From Paenibacillus sp. 1011MAR3C5 (lineage in GTDB: Bacteria > Bacillota > Bacilli > Paenibacillales > Paenibacillaceae): 64,000 bases of DNA. This document shows positions 17,472 through 25,936 of the stretch, one piece after another. The position numbers and the translations under genes are program-made. The stretch's first letter is position 1, and every line of letters begins with the position of its first letter. The notes below the pieces were generated by a model. It searched no databases, had not been told where the DNA came from, and saw only the letters and a program-made list of their open reading frames with translations. The stretch covers positions 1 to 64,000 of the forward strand of contig NZ_QZCF01000010.1 of assembly GCF_003591485.1 (NCBI RefSeq), read 5' to 3'.

Positions 17472-17584
17472 AAAAAAGAGCCCTCTGAGGGAAAAAGGAC
17501 GGTACGCCGTTAACCGCTTGCTCGGTTCTTGTGGAAAGAACCTGTATGCGGCAGCCTATCCGGCCTTCTCCTTGGAGGGCTTTT
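17472..17584 (-). ncRNA. Structured RNA candidate of unknown class
   Basis: A ~110-base stretch is closed by AGCCCTC/GAGGGCT (17479-17485 with 17575-17581). Inside are a perfect hairpin, GGTTCTT with AAGAACC around a 5-base loop, and further pairings (GGAGAAGG with CCTTTTTCC, GCCG with CGGC). On the minus strand the closing stem is followed by CTTTTTT, as in a terminator or a riboswitch expression platform. I checked it by memory against common riboswitch classes (c-di-GMP, c-di-AMP, TPP, M-box, guanidine) and saw no match. The strand call rests on the T tract. Confidence 0.45.
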
Positions 17585-17676
17585 GGTTGTGTGGATTTGT
17601 GGGACTGACTCGGGGTAAAAGTTTTTTTATGGTACGATACGAACTAATTCGTCTGCTTGTGAATCGGTATATCTTA

Positions 17677-17694
17677 TAAAACGGGATGCTCCCG
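17677..17694 (-). terminator. Possible terminator of the tail operon
   Basis: On the minus strand CGGGA-GCA-TCCCG is followed by TTTTAT, about 210 bases after the holin stop codon. The stem is short, so confidence is moderate. Confidence 0.45.
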
Positions 17695-17904
17695 ATTCCC
17701 GGAGAGCTTAAGAAACCTATTGCGAATGTCGACAACGAGAAGCCTATATCAACTGTTCTTCATTCATCCGCCTCTGTTGGCACTACAGGCCGATTAACAG
17801 TAACATCAATAAGATCCAGATATAAATCATAGTCGATTTGAAATTCAAGGGTGAAAGCGAGCGAATTGAACTTTGGGTGTACCCCTTGCGGCTACTGACC
17901 TCCC

Positions 17905-18159
17905 TTACTTATCGGTCGTTTGCTTGACCAATTGATGGGTTAATACCGTAGCTCCTGTTACCAGGACACCTTGAATGATTCCTTGAACGGGAGAACCTAC
18001 GATGACAATACCTCCAGTCATGCCGATGGCAAGAAGCGCCCACGGAATCGTCCAATTAGGAACCCTGGGCGTATTCTTAAGAAGCAGCCCCATAATAAAA
18101 AGCACCGGCATCAAGACCAGTGCTTCTTCGGTTACATATTGGATAAACTCGTTAATCAT
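17905..18159 (-). CDS. Phage-type holin
   Basis: An 84-residue protein with two to three membrane segments (ALVLMPVLFIMGLLL at ~13-27, IPWALLAIGMTGGIVIVGS at ~38-56, and a third weaker one) and a charged C terminus (VKQTTDK). Holins form membrane lesions that let the endolysin reach the wall. The start lies 8 bases inside the amidase gene, so the two lysis genes are coupled. Position at the end of the tail operon fits PBSX (xhlA-xhlB-xlyA), but here the amidase precedes the holin. Confidence 0.75.
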   Translation of the reverse strand: MINEFIQYVTEEALVLMPVLFIMGLLLKNTPRVPNWTIPWALLAIGMTGGIVIVGSPVQGIIQGVLVTGATVLTHQLVKQTTDK

Positions 18160-18967
18160 ATGCGATACCTCCTTTCTCCAGCAGGCCCAGCCGATCCAGC
18201 AGCACTGCAGCCTGTGCCCGTGTCAACGGCTCCTCCGGTGCAAAACGCCCAGGCGTTACGCCATTCAGCAGTCCAGCCAGGCTTGCTTTGCGAATCGACG
18301 CCTCCGCCCAGTGTCCTTGAATATCGGTAAAACCTTCTGTCTGTGACGGTTCCGCAGGTAGACTCGGACCAGTCTTGACTGGAGCGGTCTTGGGCGGACT
18401 GTACGGATGGCCGGCAAATCGGCAATACCCTTCCACAACAGCTTCAGCATACTTCTTCCAATGCTGTCTCAGCCTGTCCGCATCGGTTGAATTCGTGCAA
18501 AAACCATATTCGACGATGACCGTTGCTACATCTCCGGTCAATCGGTGCATAAAGTAATAGTCCCCGCCCGATTCATTAGACCGGGAGAACGCCCTGCGGG
18601 ATGGCTGGCCTGCATCTTTAAGGGCATTAAGCAATGTATTGGCCAGTTTCCCATCCGAATAGACGCTATAGATCGTCTCCGCACCGGCAGCGGCGCTCGA
18701 TGGCGCCGCATTGATGTGGTTGCTGATGCAATATTTGGCCCCGCTGTTCTTGACCAGCTCAGTCCGAACCGAGGACGCTAATGTGATGTCCGAATTGCGG
18801 GTCAGCGCCACTTTAATTCCAAGCTCCTTGAAGCGCTGGAACTGATACAGCGAGATATCCAGATTCATCGCCTTCTCGACAATTCCGTTCCCGCTCGCCC
18901 CCGGGTCGCTCCCCCCGTGACCGGGGTCGATGATGAGTTCGGGTTTAAGAACTCCTATGGGTTTCAT
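18152..18967 (-). CDS. N-acetylmuramoyl-L-alanine amidase with SLH domain (endolysin)
   Basis: A 271-residue lysin. Residues ~10-175 are an Amidase_3 zinc domain: IIDPGHGG (His17), GIVEKAMN (Glu31), CISNHINA (His ~83) and TVIVEYGF (Glu ~150) give the metal ligands and catalytic Glu. A Pro-rich linker leads to one S-layer homology domain at ~213-262 (FTDIQGHWAEASI ... PEEPLTRAQAAVLLDRLG), which should bind the pyruvylated secondary wall polymer. SLH domains usually occur in threes, so a single one may suit dimeric or weak binding. It cuts the amide bond between muramic acid and the stem peptide and should serve release of tail particles. Confidence 0.88.
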   Translation of the reverse strand: MKPIGVLKPELIIDPGHGGSDPGASGNGIVEKAMNLDISLYQFQRFKELGIKVALTRNSDITLASSVRTELVKNSGAKYCISNHINAAPSSAAAGAETIYSVYSDGKLANTLLNALKDAGQPSRRAFSRSNESGGDYYFMHRLTGDVATVIVEYGFCTNSTDADRLRQHWKKYAEAVVEGYCRFAGHPYSPPKTAPVKTGPSLPAEPSQTEGFTDIQGHWAEASIRKASLAGLLNGVTPGRFAPEEPLTRAQAAVLLDRLGLLEKGGIAYD

Positions 18968-18991
18968 GTGGTTTCTCCTTCCTTAAGCGTA

Positions 18992-19246
18992 CTACAAGCC
19001 CCGAAAAAAGAAGGAAACGACTGCTGCTACAATACCGCCAATCACCGTTCTCCATAGCCATTTTTGGTTATCTTGTACGTCATTAATAATATGGTGCGCC
19101 GCCTTTACGCTCTGCAGCGCTTCTGCAGCGTTCTTGGCTGCGACCATGGCCGTTTCTTTCGTCTCCGTCATCACATCGATCTTCGTCTCGACACGTACAA
19201 TCCGCTCACGAATCTCCGATAACATTTCACCTGCATTATTTGGCAT
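18992..19246 (-). CDS. xhlA: XhlA-type hemolysin/holin-associated protein
   Basis: An 84-residue protein with a long amphipathic, coiled-coil-like helix (EIRERIVRVETKIDVM onward) and a C-terminal membrane segment, WRTVIGGIVAAVVSFFF. This is the layout of PBSX XhlA, which works with the holin to permit lysis. It follows the fibre gene by 100 bases and precedes the amidase by 24. A GGAGGGAG sequence is present just before the start. Confidence 0.8.
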   Translation of the reverse strand: MPNNAGEMLSEIRERIVRVETKIDVMTETKETAMVAAKNAAEALQSVKAAHHIINDVQDNQKWLWRTVIGGIVAAVVSFFFRGL

Positions 19247-19346
19247 AGCTCTCCCTCCATTAATGAAACCTTGTTTAAAATCTCTTATCAGTAAACTTTG
19301 GTTTCACAATTATCAATTAAATACACCATTTCAGAGGATAAAGCTA

Positions 19347-20498
19347 TTATTCTAACGCTACATACTTCATACTAGTGACTCCGTTAAGAGAAACAACGGG
19401 CATTCTAAACCCATTTTGCGCATGACAAATATAGTTTCCATCCCACTGAATGTAATAAATTTGTGGAGAGGAAATAGCGACTACCGGTGCAATTGATACA
19501 CCACCAATAACGTTATCTCTATTAAAAAATGTATAATTACCATTTCCTATAGAAGGATTTCTGCCCCATATATATATATATCTTGGATTAAACGGCAATT
19601 CAGTCTCGACATAATTTAATGGAACTCTACTTGAATCACCTTTATAAAAACTCAATGTCGTTGAACTAATTGAAAGTGTTCCGGATGCTATTTGTAAACC
19701 ACCCCCTTCACCCTGTAATATAAAAGCCGTACCGTTATATCTAAGAGTGTATATTCCATTAGCTATTAGTCTACCGGACGTTAGACTCGCCCCACTTGAA
19801 TCGAGAATTGACTTGGCTCCTAGGTTATTGACATTTAAAGTAGCAGCCCCTGTGTTAGTGACATGCGTTTTAATAGCAACGGAAACCCCATCCGTATAAG
19901 CAGTCATCGCAGGTGTTAATGTTATGGCATATACCGTCCCCGAACCAGCAGTTATCCCATAGCCCGGTTGACGGATATAGTCGGCCAAATGAGCATTATA
20001 TGTGGCCAGTGATGCTTGCTGGATGTTATCAACACTTCCTAATCCAACATCGCCTTTCGTCAAAACTACTGCGCCTGTCTTACCTGCTACGCTCGTTACT
20101 TTATTCACTTGAGCTCCTGCCGCAATACCGTCGAGCTTGCTCTTATCCGCTGCTGACATAAGTCCTGCGGCAGACCCGGTAGCGGAAGATGTACTAGCCT
20201 TCGCATTCCAAACAGTTTTCTCTGCATCCGTTACAAATCGGTTGCTTGCGTCTTGTGTGATCATAGAAGCCGGATGCGAGGCGGGATGAACATAGTTGTT
20301 CGCCCCCGCTGCAATACCAGTAAGCTTAGACTTCTCGGCTGGTGTATAATCCTCCGTAGATAATCCCTTTCCTGTGACTTTATCGACCTTCCCTGTAATC
20401 GCGGTATCGAGAATATCTGCATTTCCGTTAAAGTCATCAATGTTGACGTTGTCTGTTCCTTCCGGCTTCTTCAATTTCAAATTCGGTGTTAATTGCAT
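19347..20498 (-). CDS. Tail fibre protein 2 (XkdV position)
   Basis: A 383-residue fibre. The N terminus (MQLTPNLKLKKPEGTDNVNIDDFNGNADILD, given here only as the MQLTPNLKLKKPEG start) is the usual baseplate-attaching end. Residues ~45-155 are a module (KSKLTGIAAGANNYVHP, WNAKAST, SKLDGIAAGAQVNKV, GDVGLGSVDNIQ) nearly identical to one in the fibre at 21119-22570. Residues ~165-260 contain an AATLNVNNLGAKSI-type shaft. The last ~125 residues have a codon make-up clearly richer in A and T than the rest, suggesting a swapped receptor-binding tip. Confidence 0.8.
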   Translation of the reverse strand: MQLTPNLKLKKPEGTDNVNIDDFNGNADILDTAITGKVDKVTGKGLSTEDYTPAEKSKLTGIAAGANNYVHPASHPASMITQDASNRFVTDAEKTVWNAKASTSSATGSAAGLMSAADKSKLDGIAAGAQVNKVTSVAGKTGAVVLTKGDVGLGSVDNIQQASLATYNAHLADYIRQPGYGITAGSGTVYAITLTPAMTAYTDGVSVAIKTHVTNTGAATLNVNNLGAKSILDSSGASLTSGRLIANGIYTLRYNGTAFILQGEGGGLQIASGTLSISSTTLSFYKGDSSRVPLNYVETELPFNPRYIYIWGRNPSIGNGNYTFFNRDNVIGGVSIAPVVAISSPQIYYIQWDGNYICHAQNGFRMPVVSLNGVTSMKYVALE

Positions 20499-20501
20499 CG
20501 A

Positions 20502-21119
20502 TCACTCACCTCCGTAGGTTCTTAATTGATTCCAGGTTCGCGTGCCCGCTTGCTGCCAATTCAAGCCAGACACCATATCCCAAGTTGTAAATGTGTATAC
20601 AAATGATACTGAAAGATGTGCAGGCTTAATCGCCTCCAGCGTCTGTACGAAACCTGCCATATTGGCCGGTACGCCAAGCACGCCGATAAACTGTATGATA
20701 AAACGTTTTTCTGAAGGGTACTCCTTTACGTCGACTTCACCGCCGGAAAAGGCAGAGGCGATATCGATCAGCTTTTGCTTTGTCAGCGTGCCATGCCCGC
20801 GCAGCTTGGCGATGATAATCTCACGGCGCCACTCCGGCGTCATTGAAATGTCTGCTGACAAACCCAGTTCCTTCTCCCAGTCGTCAAGCCCCCATGTTGT
20901 TGTCGATACAAACCACTGTCTCATTGCATCAGTATTGTTCGCCCAAGCTTGTCCAACTTCTTCCGATAGTGTAGCTTGGAGCTCCTCCATGTCGCGGATT
21001 TGGCGCCAGTAATGAGGCAAATACTCGATAAGCTGCACCTTCTTGTTATCTGGCTGTTCAGCAGCGTTCAATGAACTGCCATAGGGTCGAAGCCCTAGCT
21101 GTGATTCTCCATATACCAT
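20502..21119 (-). CDS. xkdU: Baseplate/tail protein XkdU-like (DUF2313)
   Basis: A 205-residue protein with LIEYLPHYWRQIRDMEELQ near the start and WGLDDWEKELGL around 85-96, typical of the DUF2313/YmfQ family. In Mu-like and PBSX-like tails it sits next to gpJ/gpI and helps join fibres to the baseplate. The start codon shares a base with the stop of the preceding fibre gene (TAATG). In PBSX, xkdU directly follows xkdT; here a fibre gene is inserted between them. Confidence 0.8.
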   Translation of the reverse strand: MVYGESQLGLRPYGSSLNAAEQPDNKKVQLIEYLPHYWRQIRDMEELQATLSEEVGQAWANNTDAMRQWFVSTTTWGLDDWEKELGLSADISMTPEWRREIIIAKLRGHGTLTKQKLIDIASAFSGGEVDVKEYPSEKRFIIQFIGVLGVPANMAGFVQTLEAIKPAHLSVSFVYTFTTWDMVSGLNWQQAGTRTWNQLRTYGGE

Positions 21120-22570
21120 TAGGCATCACCCCGCAATTGGCTCCATGTGACACCTTTAGAGAGCTTGCTAGCCGCCAAATCATAGGCGATCTTAACTGCG
21201 CTGGCTGTAGCAGCAGTTGTAGTACTGGTGCTGTTAACAGCGGCGGATAACTGTACGATTCCAGGCGCGCTGACAGAAGCCGCCGGCAACCGCGCCGCGG
21301 CAAGTATGCCTGCTGATATATCCGCTGCGCTATGCTGGTGTGCTGCAGACGGGAATGTGGATGGTTTCCCCGTCACCCCAGCCCAAGGAACCGTGTCTGC
21401 TGCATCGGCTGCATTCACTTTTCCGTCGTCATTACTATCGTACACGGACCTTAGCATATCTCCATTGCCGGTACCACTCAGTTTTACGGCAATAGCTTGT
21501 GCCGTCCTCTCAGGTGTCATATACACGTTGGCAGCTGCTCCAGCTTCAGCCTGCGCTTGCGAGGCAATGCCATAATTCTCAACACTTCCGAGGCCGACAT
21601 CAGCCTTCGTCAGCGTGACAGCTCCTGTCTTACCGGCTACACTCGATACGCTATTCACTTGGGCGCCAGCAGCAATGCCGTCAAGCTTGGTTTTGTCCGC
21701 AGCGGACAAGAGTCCAGCCGTCGAAGCTGTCGCCACGGTTGAGCTCGCCTTGGCATTCCATGTACTCTTCTCCGCATCGGATACGAACCGGCTATTCGCA
21801 TCTTGTGCAATGATGGATGGGGGATGCGTCGATGGATGCGCATAGTTATTGGCGCCCGCCGCAATTCCCGCCAGCTTGCTCTTCTCCGCTGTTGTGTAAT
21901 CTTCCGAAGAGAGCCCTTTGCCAGATTCTTTATCCACCTTGCCAGCCAACTGTGTTGTTACCGTCGCGGCAAAGTTTGGATCATTGTTCAAAGCATCCGC
22001 CAGCTCTTGCAGCGTATCGAGCGCTTCCGGAGCCGCTCCAATCACATGCTGAATGCGCTGGTCCGTCTCGCTTTTCGTGTAAGTCGACGCCTTGTCTGCT
22101 TTGGCCAGCAGATGCGTATCCACATACGTTTTATCTGCCTTGGAGATCTCCCCTGCGCTCAACCGGCTGTTCAAATTGCTCGTCAGCGCATCATTCGCAA
22201 GCTTGTAGCGCTCCACTTCGGTCTGAGTTGCCGTAATAGCCGCTTGTACTGAATTGATATCGTCAGCTTCTACTTGATCTCCTTGCGTCTGATACGTAAT
22301 ATAAACCCTCTCTGAATCAGAGAAGATCCTCAGCATCCTTTTCCACGGAGTCTCCGCTGGAATGGATACCACAAAGTCGGTAATCGCCGTTCCCGTCAAC
22401 AACGGGCCTGAATAAGCTCTAATCGTGCTATTCGCAATATTGTCATGCGCCAGCGGACCTTCATATTTGCCATCTGCCAGTACAATGACTTCTTCAATGG
22501 TGTAAAAGCTGCCATCTGGCTTCTTATTCAGCTTTTCATTGTAATGATTAATTTCCTCAGGATAAGCCAT
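21119..22570 (-). CDS. Tail fibre protein 1
   Basis: A 483-residue protein. It opens MAYPEEINHYNEKLNKKPDG with a ~110-residue baseplate-proximal domain, then a helical stretch (~115-150), then SYTKSETDQRI-like and LDTLQELADALNNDPNF segments seen in many phage fibres. Residues ~220-325 hold the module shared with fibre 2 (KSKLAGIAAGANNY, WNAKASS, TKLDGIAAGAQVNSV, ADVGLGSVENYG). The last part is Ala/Ser-rich and contains DSNDDGKVNAADA, a dockerin-like or calcium-binding loop, and HQHSAADIS. Placement between baseplate J and XkdU is unusual for a fibre. Confidence 0.78.
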   Translation of the reverse strand: MAYPEEINHYNEKLNKKPDGSFYTIEEVIVLADGKYEGPLAHDNIANSTIRAYSGPLLTGTAITDFVVSIPAETPWKRMLRIFSDSERVYITYQTQGDQVEADDINSVQAAITATQTEVERYKLANDALTSNLNSRLSAGEISKADKTYVDTHLLAKADKASTYTKSETDQRIQHVIGAAPEALDTLQELADALNNDPNFAATVTTQLAGKVDKESGKGLSSEDYTTAEKSKLAGIAAGANNYAHPSTHPPSIIAQDANSRFVSDAEKSTWNAKASSTVATASTAGLLSAADKTKLDGIAAGAQVNSVSSVAGKTGAVTLTKADVGLGSVENYGIASQAQAEAGAAANVYMTPERTAQAIAVKLSGTGNGDMLRSVYDSNDDGKVNAADAADTVPWAGVTGKPSTFPSAAHQHSAADISAGILAAARLPAASVSAPGIVQLSAAVNSTSTTTAATASAVKIAYDLAASKLSKGVTWSQLRGDA

Positions 22571-22573
22571 AGC

Positions 22574-23611
22574 CTACACCTCCAATTGTACGCTTGTCAG
22601 ATCAGGAAGCTCTTCCGAAGCCAGCTCGACGTTCGCTGCCGCTCCGTTCAGCGTCAAATTGGAATAATCGATTACGCCTGGCGTACGAAGCAAAATGGTT
22701 CCGATCTGAGCAATGCTTACATAATCGGAATCGATCGTCACGCTTCTCAGATAAGCTTGAACGGACGACGTAAGCATCTCTGTCACTTCCTGCAAAACAT
22801 AGCCCTCTGCCAGCTTCACTTTGGCTCTAAGCACAATTGATTTGGCAGCAGCTGATACGACGGTAATCGCAGCGCCAATCGGCCTTACCGAATCAATATA
22901 GGCCTTCGTTGTATTGACCAGTACCGGCGCCGCTGGCTTCATCTGGCTATCGAAAATAACGACCTTCACCGATCCCGGCCCATTCCATAGCGGATACACT
23001 CTCGCGCCGCCAACACCTGGAACCTCCTGTGCCCAGCTTCGATAATCGGCTGCATTGCCGCCGCTTGACGGGTTGCGCACCCGGTGCAAATATCTCGCCC
23101 GCAGCGAGTCATCGGATTCAATATCCTCGCCATGCACGATAACCTCCGACAGCTCAGCCTTCACCAAGCCGGTAATGAAATCAAGCGGCAGCAATGGGCC
23201 ATAATACAGATTCCCTGCCACTCCAGGCGTCTCGCATTCCAGTCTGAATACGCCGGCCGACAAGCGCTCTCGAGCTACGTAGCTAATTCCTTCTGCTCCG
23301 AATCGGCTGCCAACCGGAATATCTAACGGAGTCTGACTTTCACCGTAAAACAGCCCTTTGCGTTGAGCTGATGTCGCCGGCTGCCTGTTTACGCCAAAAT
23401 CGGCTGTACGAAGCTCCAGATATACACCGCTAGACGTCACGCCAAAACCTAGCCGCTGCTGCAGCTCCATCTCCGCATAAAGCTGCGCCAGCTCAGCCGC
23501 AGCCGGGGCCAGCGCGTCGTAAATAACGCTACCTTCCCGCTTGTCGATGCTGCCCGGGACGCGATCCAGCATACGCTCTAAAATCACTTCCATTGTTTGC
23601 ACATTGTCCAA
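22574..23611 (-). CDS. xkdT: Baseplate J-like protein
   Basis: A 345-residue homologue of phage P2/Mu gpJ and T4 gp6, the wedge protein that opens the baseplate on contact. Recognisable pieces are RVPGSIDKREGSVIYDALAPAAAELAQ near the start (quoted by its VPGSIDKREGS core), SDDSLRARYLHRVRNPSSGGNAADY at mid-length and QEVPGVGGARVYPLW. It starts with TTG directly after the XkdS stop; GGAGG lies 8 bases upstream, which fixes this start. Confidence 0.88.
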   Translation of the reverse strand: MDNVQTMEVILERMLDRVPGSIDKREGSVIYDALAPAAAELAQLYAEMELQQRLGFGVTSSGVYLELRTADFGVNRQPATSAQRKGLFYGESQTPLDIPVGSRFGAEGISYVARERLSAGVFRLECETPGVAGNLYYGPLLPLDFITGLVKAELSEVIVHGEDIESDDSLRARYLHRVRNPSSGGNAADYRSWAQEVPGVGGARVYPLWNGPGSVKVVIFDSQMKPAAPVLVNTTKAYIDSVRPIGAAITVVSAAAKSIVLRAKVKLAEGYVLQEVTEMLTSSVQAYLRSVTIDSDYVSIAQIGTILLRTPGVIDYSNLTLNGAAANVELASEELPDLTSVQLEV

Positions 23612-24007
23612 CTAACTCACCTCCATCGCGGCATCAAACGTTCCATATTGGGAGACTACAATAAACGAAAGCACCATCCGGTCGCCTTCCATGCTGGCGC
23701 TAATCCCCTCAACCGCTTCAATGCGGTCATCCTGCGTCAGCGCTTCTTCAAGCATTCTTCTTGCCTCAGCTGCCGCTATCGAGGGATGTCTGCCGAATAA
23801 GCTTTTCAGTTCATGTCCGTAATCTGTACTATATATCAGATGCCTGAATCGGTCGGTTTGTAGGATTTTGTAGACGGCTTGCCGCAAGGCATCTATACCA
23901 TCTGTCATACCTGTCACCCGACCGCGATCCACGTCCAGCTTCCATGTGCGGGAGGGCTGTTCACCCACCTCGATCGCCTGGCTTAACACACCTCCTTGAG
24001 GAATCAT
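23612..24007 (-). CDS. xkdS: Baseplate wedge protein XkdS-like (gp25/DUF2634)
   Basis: A 131-residue protein of the T4 gp25/DUF2634 group, which nucleates sheath assembly on the baseplate. It shows RTWKLDVDRGRVTGMTDGIDALRQ (core WKLDVDRGRV), YSTDYGHELKSLFG and RMLEEALTQDDRIEAVEG, the usual order. Its ATG overlaps the XkdR stop by 4 bases. Confidence 0.85.
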   Translation of the reverse strand: MIPQGGVLSQAIEVGEQPSRTWKLDVDRGRVTGMTDGIDALRQAVYKILQTDRFRHLIYSTDYGHELKSLFGRHPSIAAAEARRMLEEALTQDDRIEAVEGISASMEGDRMVLSFIVVSQYGTFDAAMEVS

Positions 24008-24264
24008 GCGCTCACCGTCCGATCAAGCACCACATAACGCTGTCCGCCTTGCATACGAAGCAGGAGGACGCGATCCCCTTGCTCCAATCCGCGCAGCGCC
24101 AGGCTTTCCGTCAGGATTAAAAAACCCGCCGGCAGCGTGAATCGTTGATCGACTCGCACGCTCAGCGGGTGAACGGATACAATTTCCCCGTACAGGATAT
24201 TGACGGGGTTGCTTGCTTCCACGGCACCTGCTCCGGCTTTTTTGATCAGCTCTAACATACTCAT
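24004..24264 (-). CDS. xkdR: XkdR-like protein (DUF2577)
   Basis: An 86-residue protein with VNILYGEIVSVHPLSVRVDQRFTL, a short beta (OB-like) fold, and GDRVLLLRMQGGQRYVVLDR at the end. This fits DUF2577, found between the hub protein and gp25 in PBSX-like tails. ATGA overlaps occur on both sides, so translation is tightly coupled. Confidence 0.8.
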   Translation of the reverse strand: MSMLELIKKAGAGAVEASNPVNILYGEIVSVHPLSVRVDQRFTLPAGFLILTESLALRGLEQGDRVLLLRMQGGQRYVVLDRTVSA

Positions 24265-25232
24265 GAAATCACCTTCACATCCAGCGCCATCGTATGGGCG
24301 ACGCTATCGAATTTATGCGTGCACTCATCCACAAGAAAGGGCTGGTTCACGCCGTATTCCTTAATCCATACCCGCACATAACAGCCTGCACGTACGCGCA
24401 TGTCGCCGATCGCATTCAGCTTAAGCGTCTTGCTCTCCCTGTTGTGCAAGGTGGCCAACTGATCAAGGAGCTCCTCAATTTGCGTCTGATTTTTATTCTC
24501 ATCGACAGATTGGTAGAGCTGAAGCGTCCCCCATTTGGCAATATTATTGCTGTCCTGCTTCACATGAAGCTCCCGATTTCCCGTCTTCTTATTGTCCTGA
24601 TAGAGAACAATACGATTATATGTGTCTTGATCTATCGATGTGGACAAGCTGTAATCCGTCAACAGACTGCCCTCGCCAAGATAGAAATCAACTAGCATAT
24701 CTTCAATATTCCGAAGCGTCAGCGAGCCAAAGTCATCATAAAGAACAAAGTTTTGCCCTTTATGAATGAGTGTAAGCGTTAATGCCTTGTCGCATATATC
24801 TAGCAGCTTCTGTCCATCCTCTACCATCTCGGGAATGACATAAGGCGTCTCCGCCAATTGTCCGACTTTCAGCTTCAGCTTGTTGGCTACCTCTCGAATA
24901 ATTTCAGAAGCCCTTTTATTTTCAAAAACGAACGTGTCCGAGGATAGCAAATAGCGGATTTGGTCATACGCCTTCACCTTAACTGCTTCTGAGCTGCCTC
25001 CCTCAATACTGAAGACATAGCCGTAAAAGACCGGCTTTCCGTCCTTGGTCACATGAACGATATCGCCGTTCTGAATCTGAAAGGCCTGCAGTTCATAAAG
25101 CCCGCCTTTGATTAACGAAAAATCAAGGCTGCCCGCTTTGCCGATCCGGCTCGTCTTCCAGCTGAGGTCTCCGACGATGTCGGAAATATCCCATACATTG
25201 CCGTTCTTATTGTCAATCAGCACTCGGATCAT
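24261..25232 (-). CDS. xkdQ: Tail hub protein XkdQ-like (gpD/gp27 group)
   Basis: A 323-residue protein that forms the baseplate hub below the tail tube. It has GDIVHVTKDGKPVFYGYVFSI near residues 57-77, YDQIRYLLSSDTFVF and a domain with ASEIIREVANKLKLKVG. An ATGA overlap joins it to the LysM gene upstream and to XkdR downstream. Confidence 0.85.
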   Translation of the reverse strand: MIRVLIDNKNGNVWDISDIVGDLSWKTSRIGKAGSLDFSLIKGGLYELQAFQIQNGDIVHVTKDGKPVFYGYVFSIEGGSSEAVKVKAYDQIRYLLSSDTFVFENKRASEIIREVANKLKLKVGQLAETPYVIPEMVEDGQKLLDICDKALTLTLIHKGQNFVLYDDFGSLTLRNIEDMLVDFYLGEGSLLTDYSLSTSIDQDTYNRIVLYQDNKKTGNRELHVKQDSNNIAKWGTLQLYQSVDENKNQTQIEELLDQLATLHNRESKTLKLNAIGDMRVRAGCYVRVWIKEYGVNQPFLVDECTHKFDSVAHTMALDVKVIS

Positions 25233-25936
25233 GGCAGCTTCAGCACCCTTCCAACCTGCAGTCTCTTCGTCTCGGCGTCGCTAATGTTATTCAGCTTCTG
25301 AATCTCGCCCCAACGATTGCCGTCTCCAAGTTTCGACTTCGCTACTTTCCAAAGCGTATCTCCCGCCATCAGCGTGTAGGTCTTCGGCTTGGCTCGATCG
25401 TCCGGGCGCTGCTCTCCTTTCGGCACCACCGTATTATTCTGTACAACAACTTTTTTCGCTGCGTAGAATCGGTAGTGCTTCAGCTTAAGGGAATATTCAA
25501 TATCGCCAATGCCACCAGCTACTTCCTTCCACTGGAAGGACTCAATCGTGGCAGGTGTGTTAATGACAACATCAGAAGCTGTTGGCCCGCCTTGAAAAAT
25601 AAAACGGATGGGGCGTTTGCTCTCCATCCATCTGGAAATTTTGCGGACTTGCTCCATTGGCGGCACGACTTTAACAACTGGAGCAAGACTCTTCGTTTCC
25701 TCATTGTCATCGTCATCGTGAGAAGGCAGCATAAACGGATATAACTTCGCTGGGAAGAAGCTGCTGAACGCATATTCGGATAGCTTACGCGCCTTTATGA
25801 CATTAATTTCGCCCAAGCCTACAACGTCGTACGTGCTGCCATTACCTCCATCTGAGATTTCGATAGAAGCAGGCAGCACCTGAATATCAAGAACCTCTTT
25901 ACCATTGTTAAAGCTTAGTTCCATCCGATAGCTCAT
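25229..25936 (-). CDS. xkdP: LysM tail protein XkdP-like
   Basis: A 235-residue protein with a ~150-residue N-terminal beta domain and a C-terminal LysM domain (~185-235: YTLMAGDTLWKVAKSKLGDG ... LQVGRVLKLP). In PBSX-like and gp53-like tails this protein links tape measure and hub; the LysM may grip the hub or touch peptidoglycan during injection. Overlaps join it to the tape measure and XkdQ genes. Confidence 0.87.
   Translation of the reverse strand: MSYRMELSFNNGKEVLDIQVLPASIEISDGGNGSTYDVVGLGEINVIKARKLSEYAFSSFFPAKLYPFMLPSHDDDDNEETKSLAPVVKVVPPMEQVRKISRWMESKRPIRFIFQGGPTASDVVINTPATIESFQWKEVAGGIGDIEYSLKLKHYRFYAAKKVVVQNNTVVPKGEQRPDDRAKPKTYTLMAGDTLWKVAKSKLGDGNRWGEIQKLNNISDAETKRLQVGRVLKLP

Larger units (their letters stand above)
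17155..17904. other. 750-base gap between the exopolysaccharide operon and the tail cluster
   Basis: No coding frame is supported. The gap holds the synthase promoter (17397-17426), a structured RNA candidate (17472-17584), and a hairpin with a T tract that may end the tail operon (17677-17694). The stretch 17700-17900 shows nothing I can name. It marks the left border of the tail cluster, and I found no attachment-site repeat in it by eye. Confidence 0.6.
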
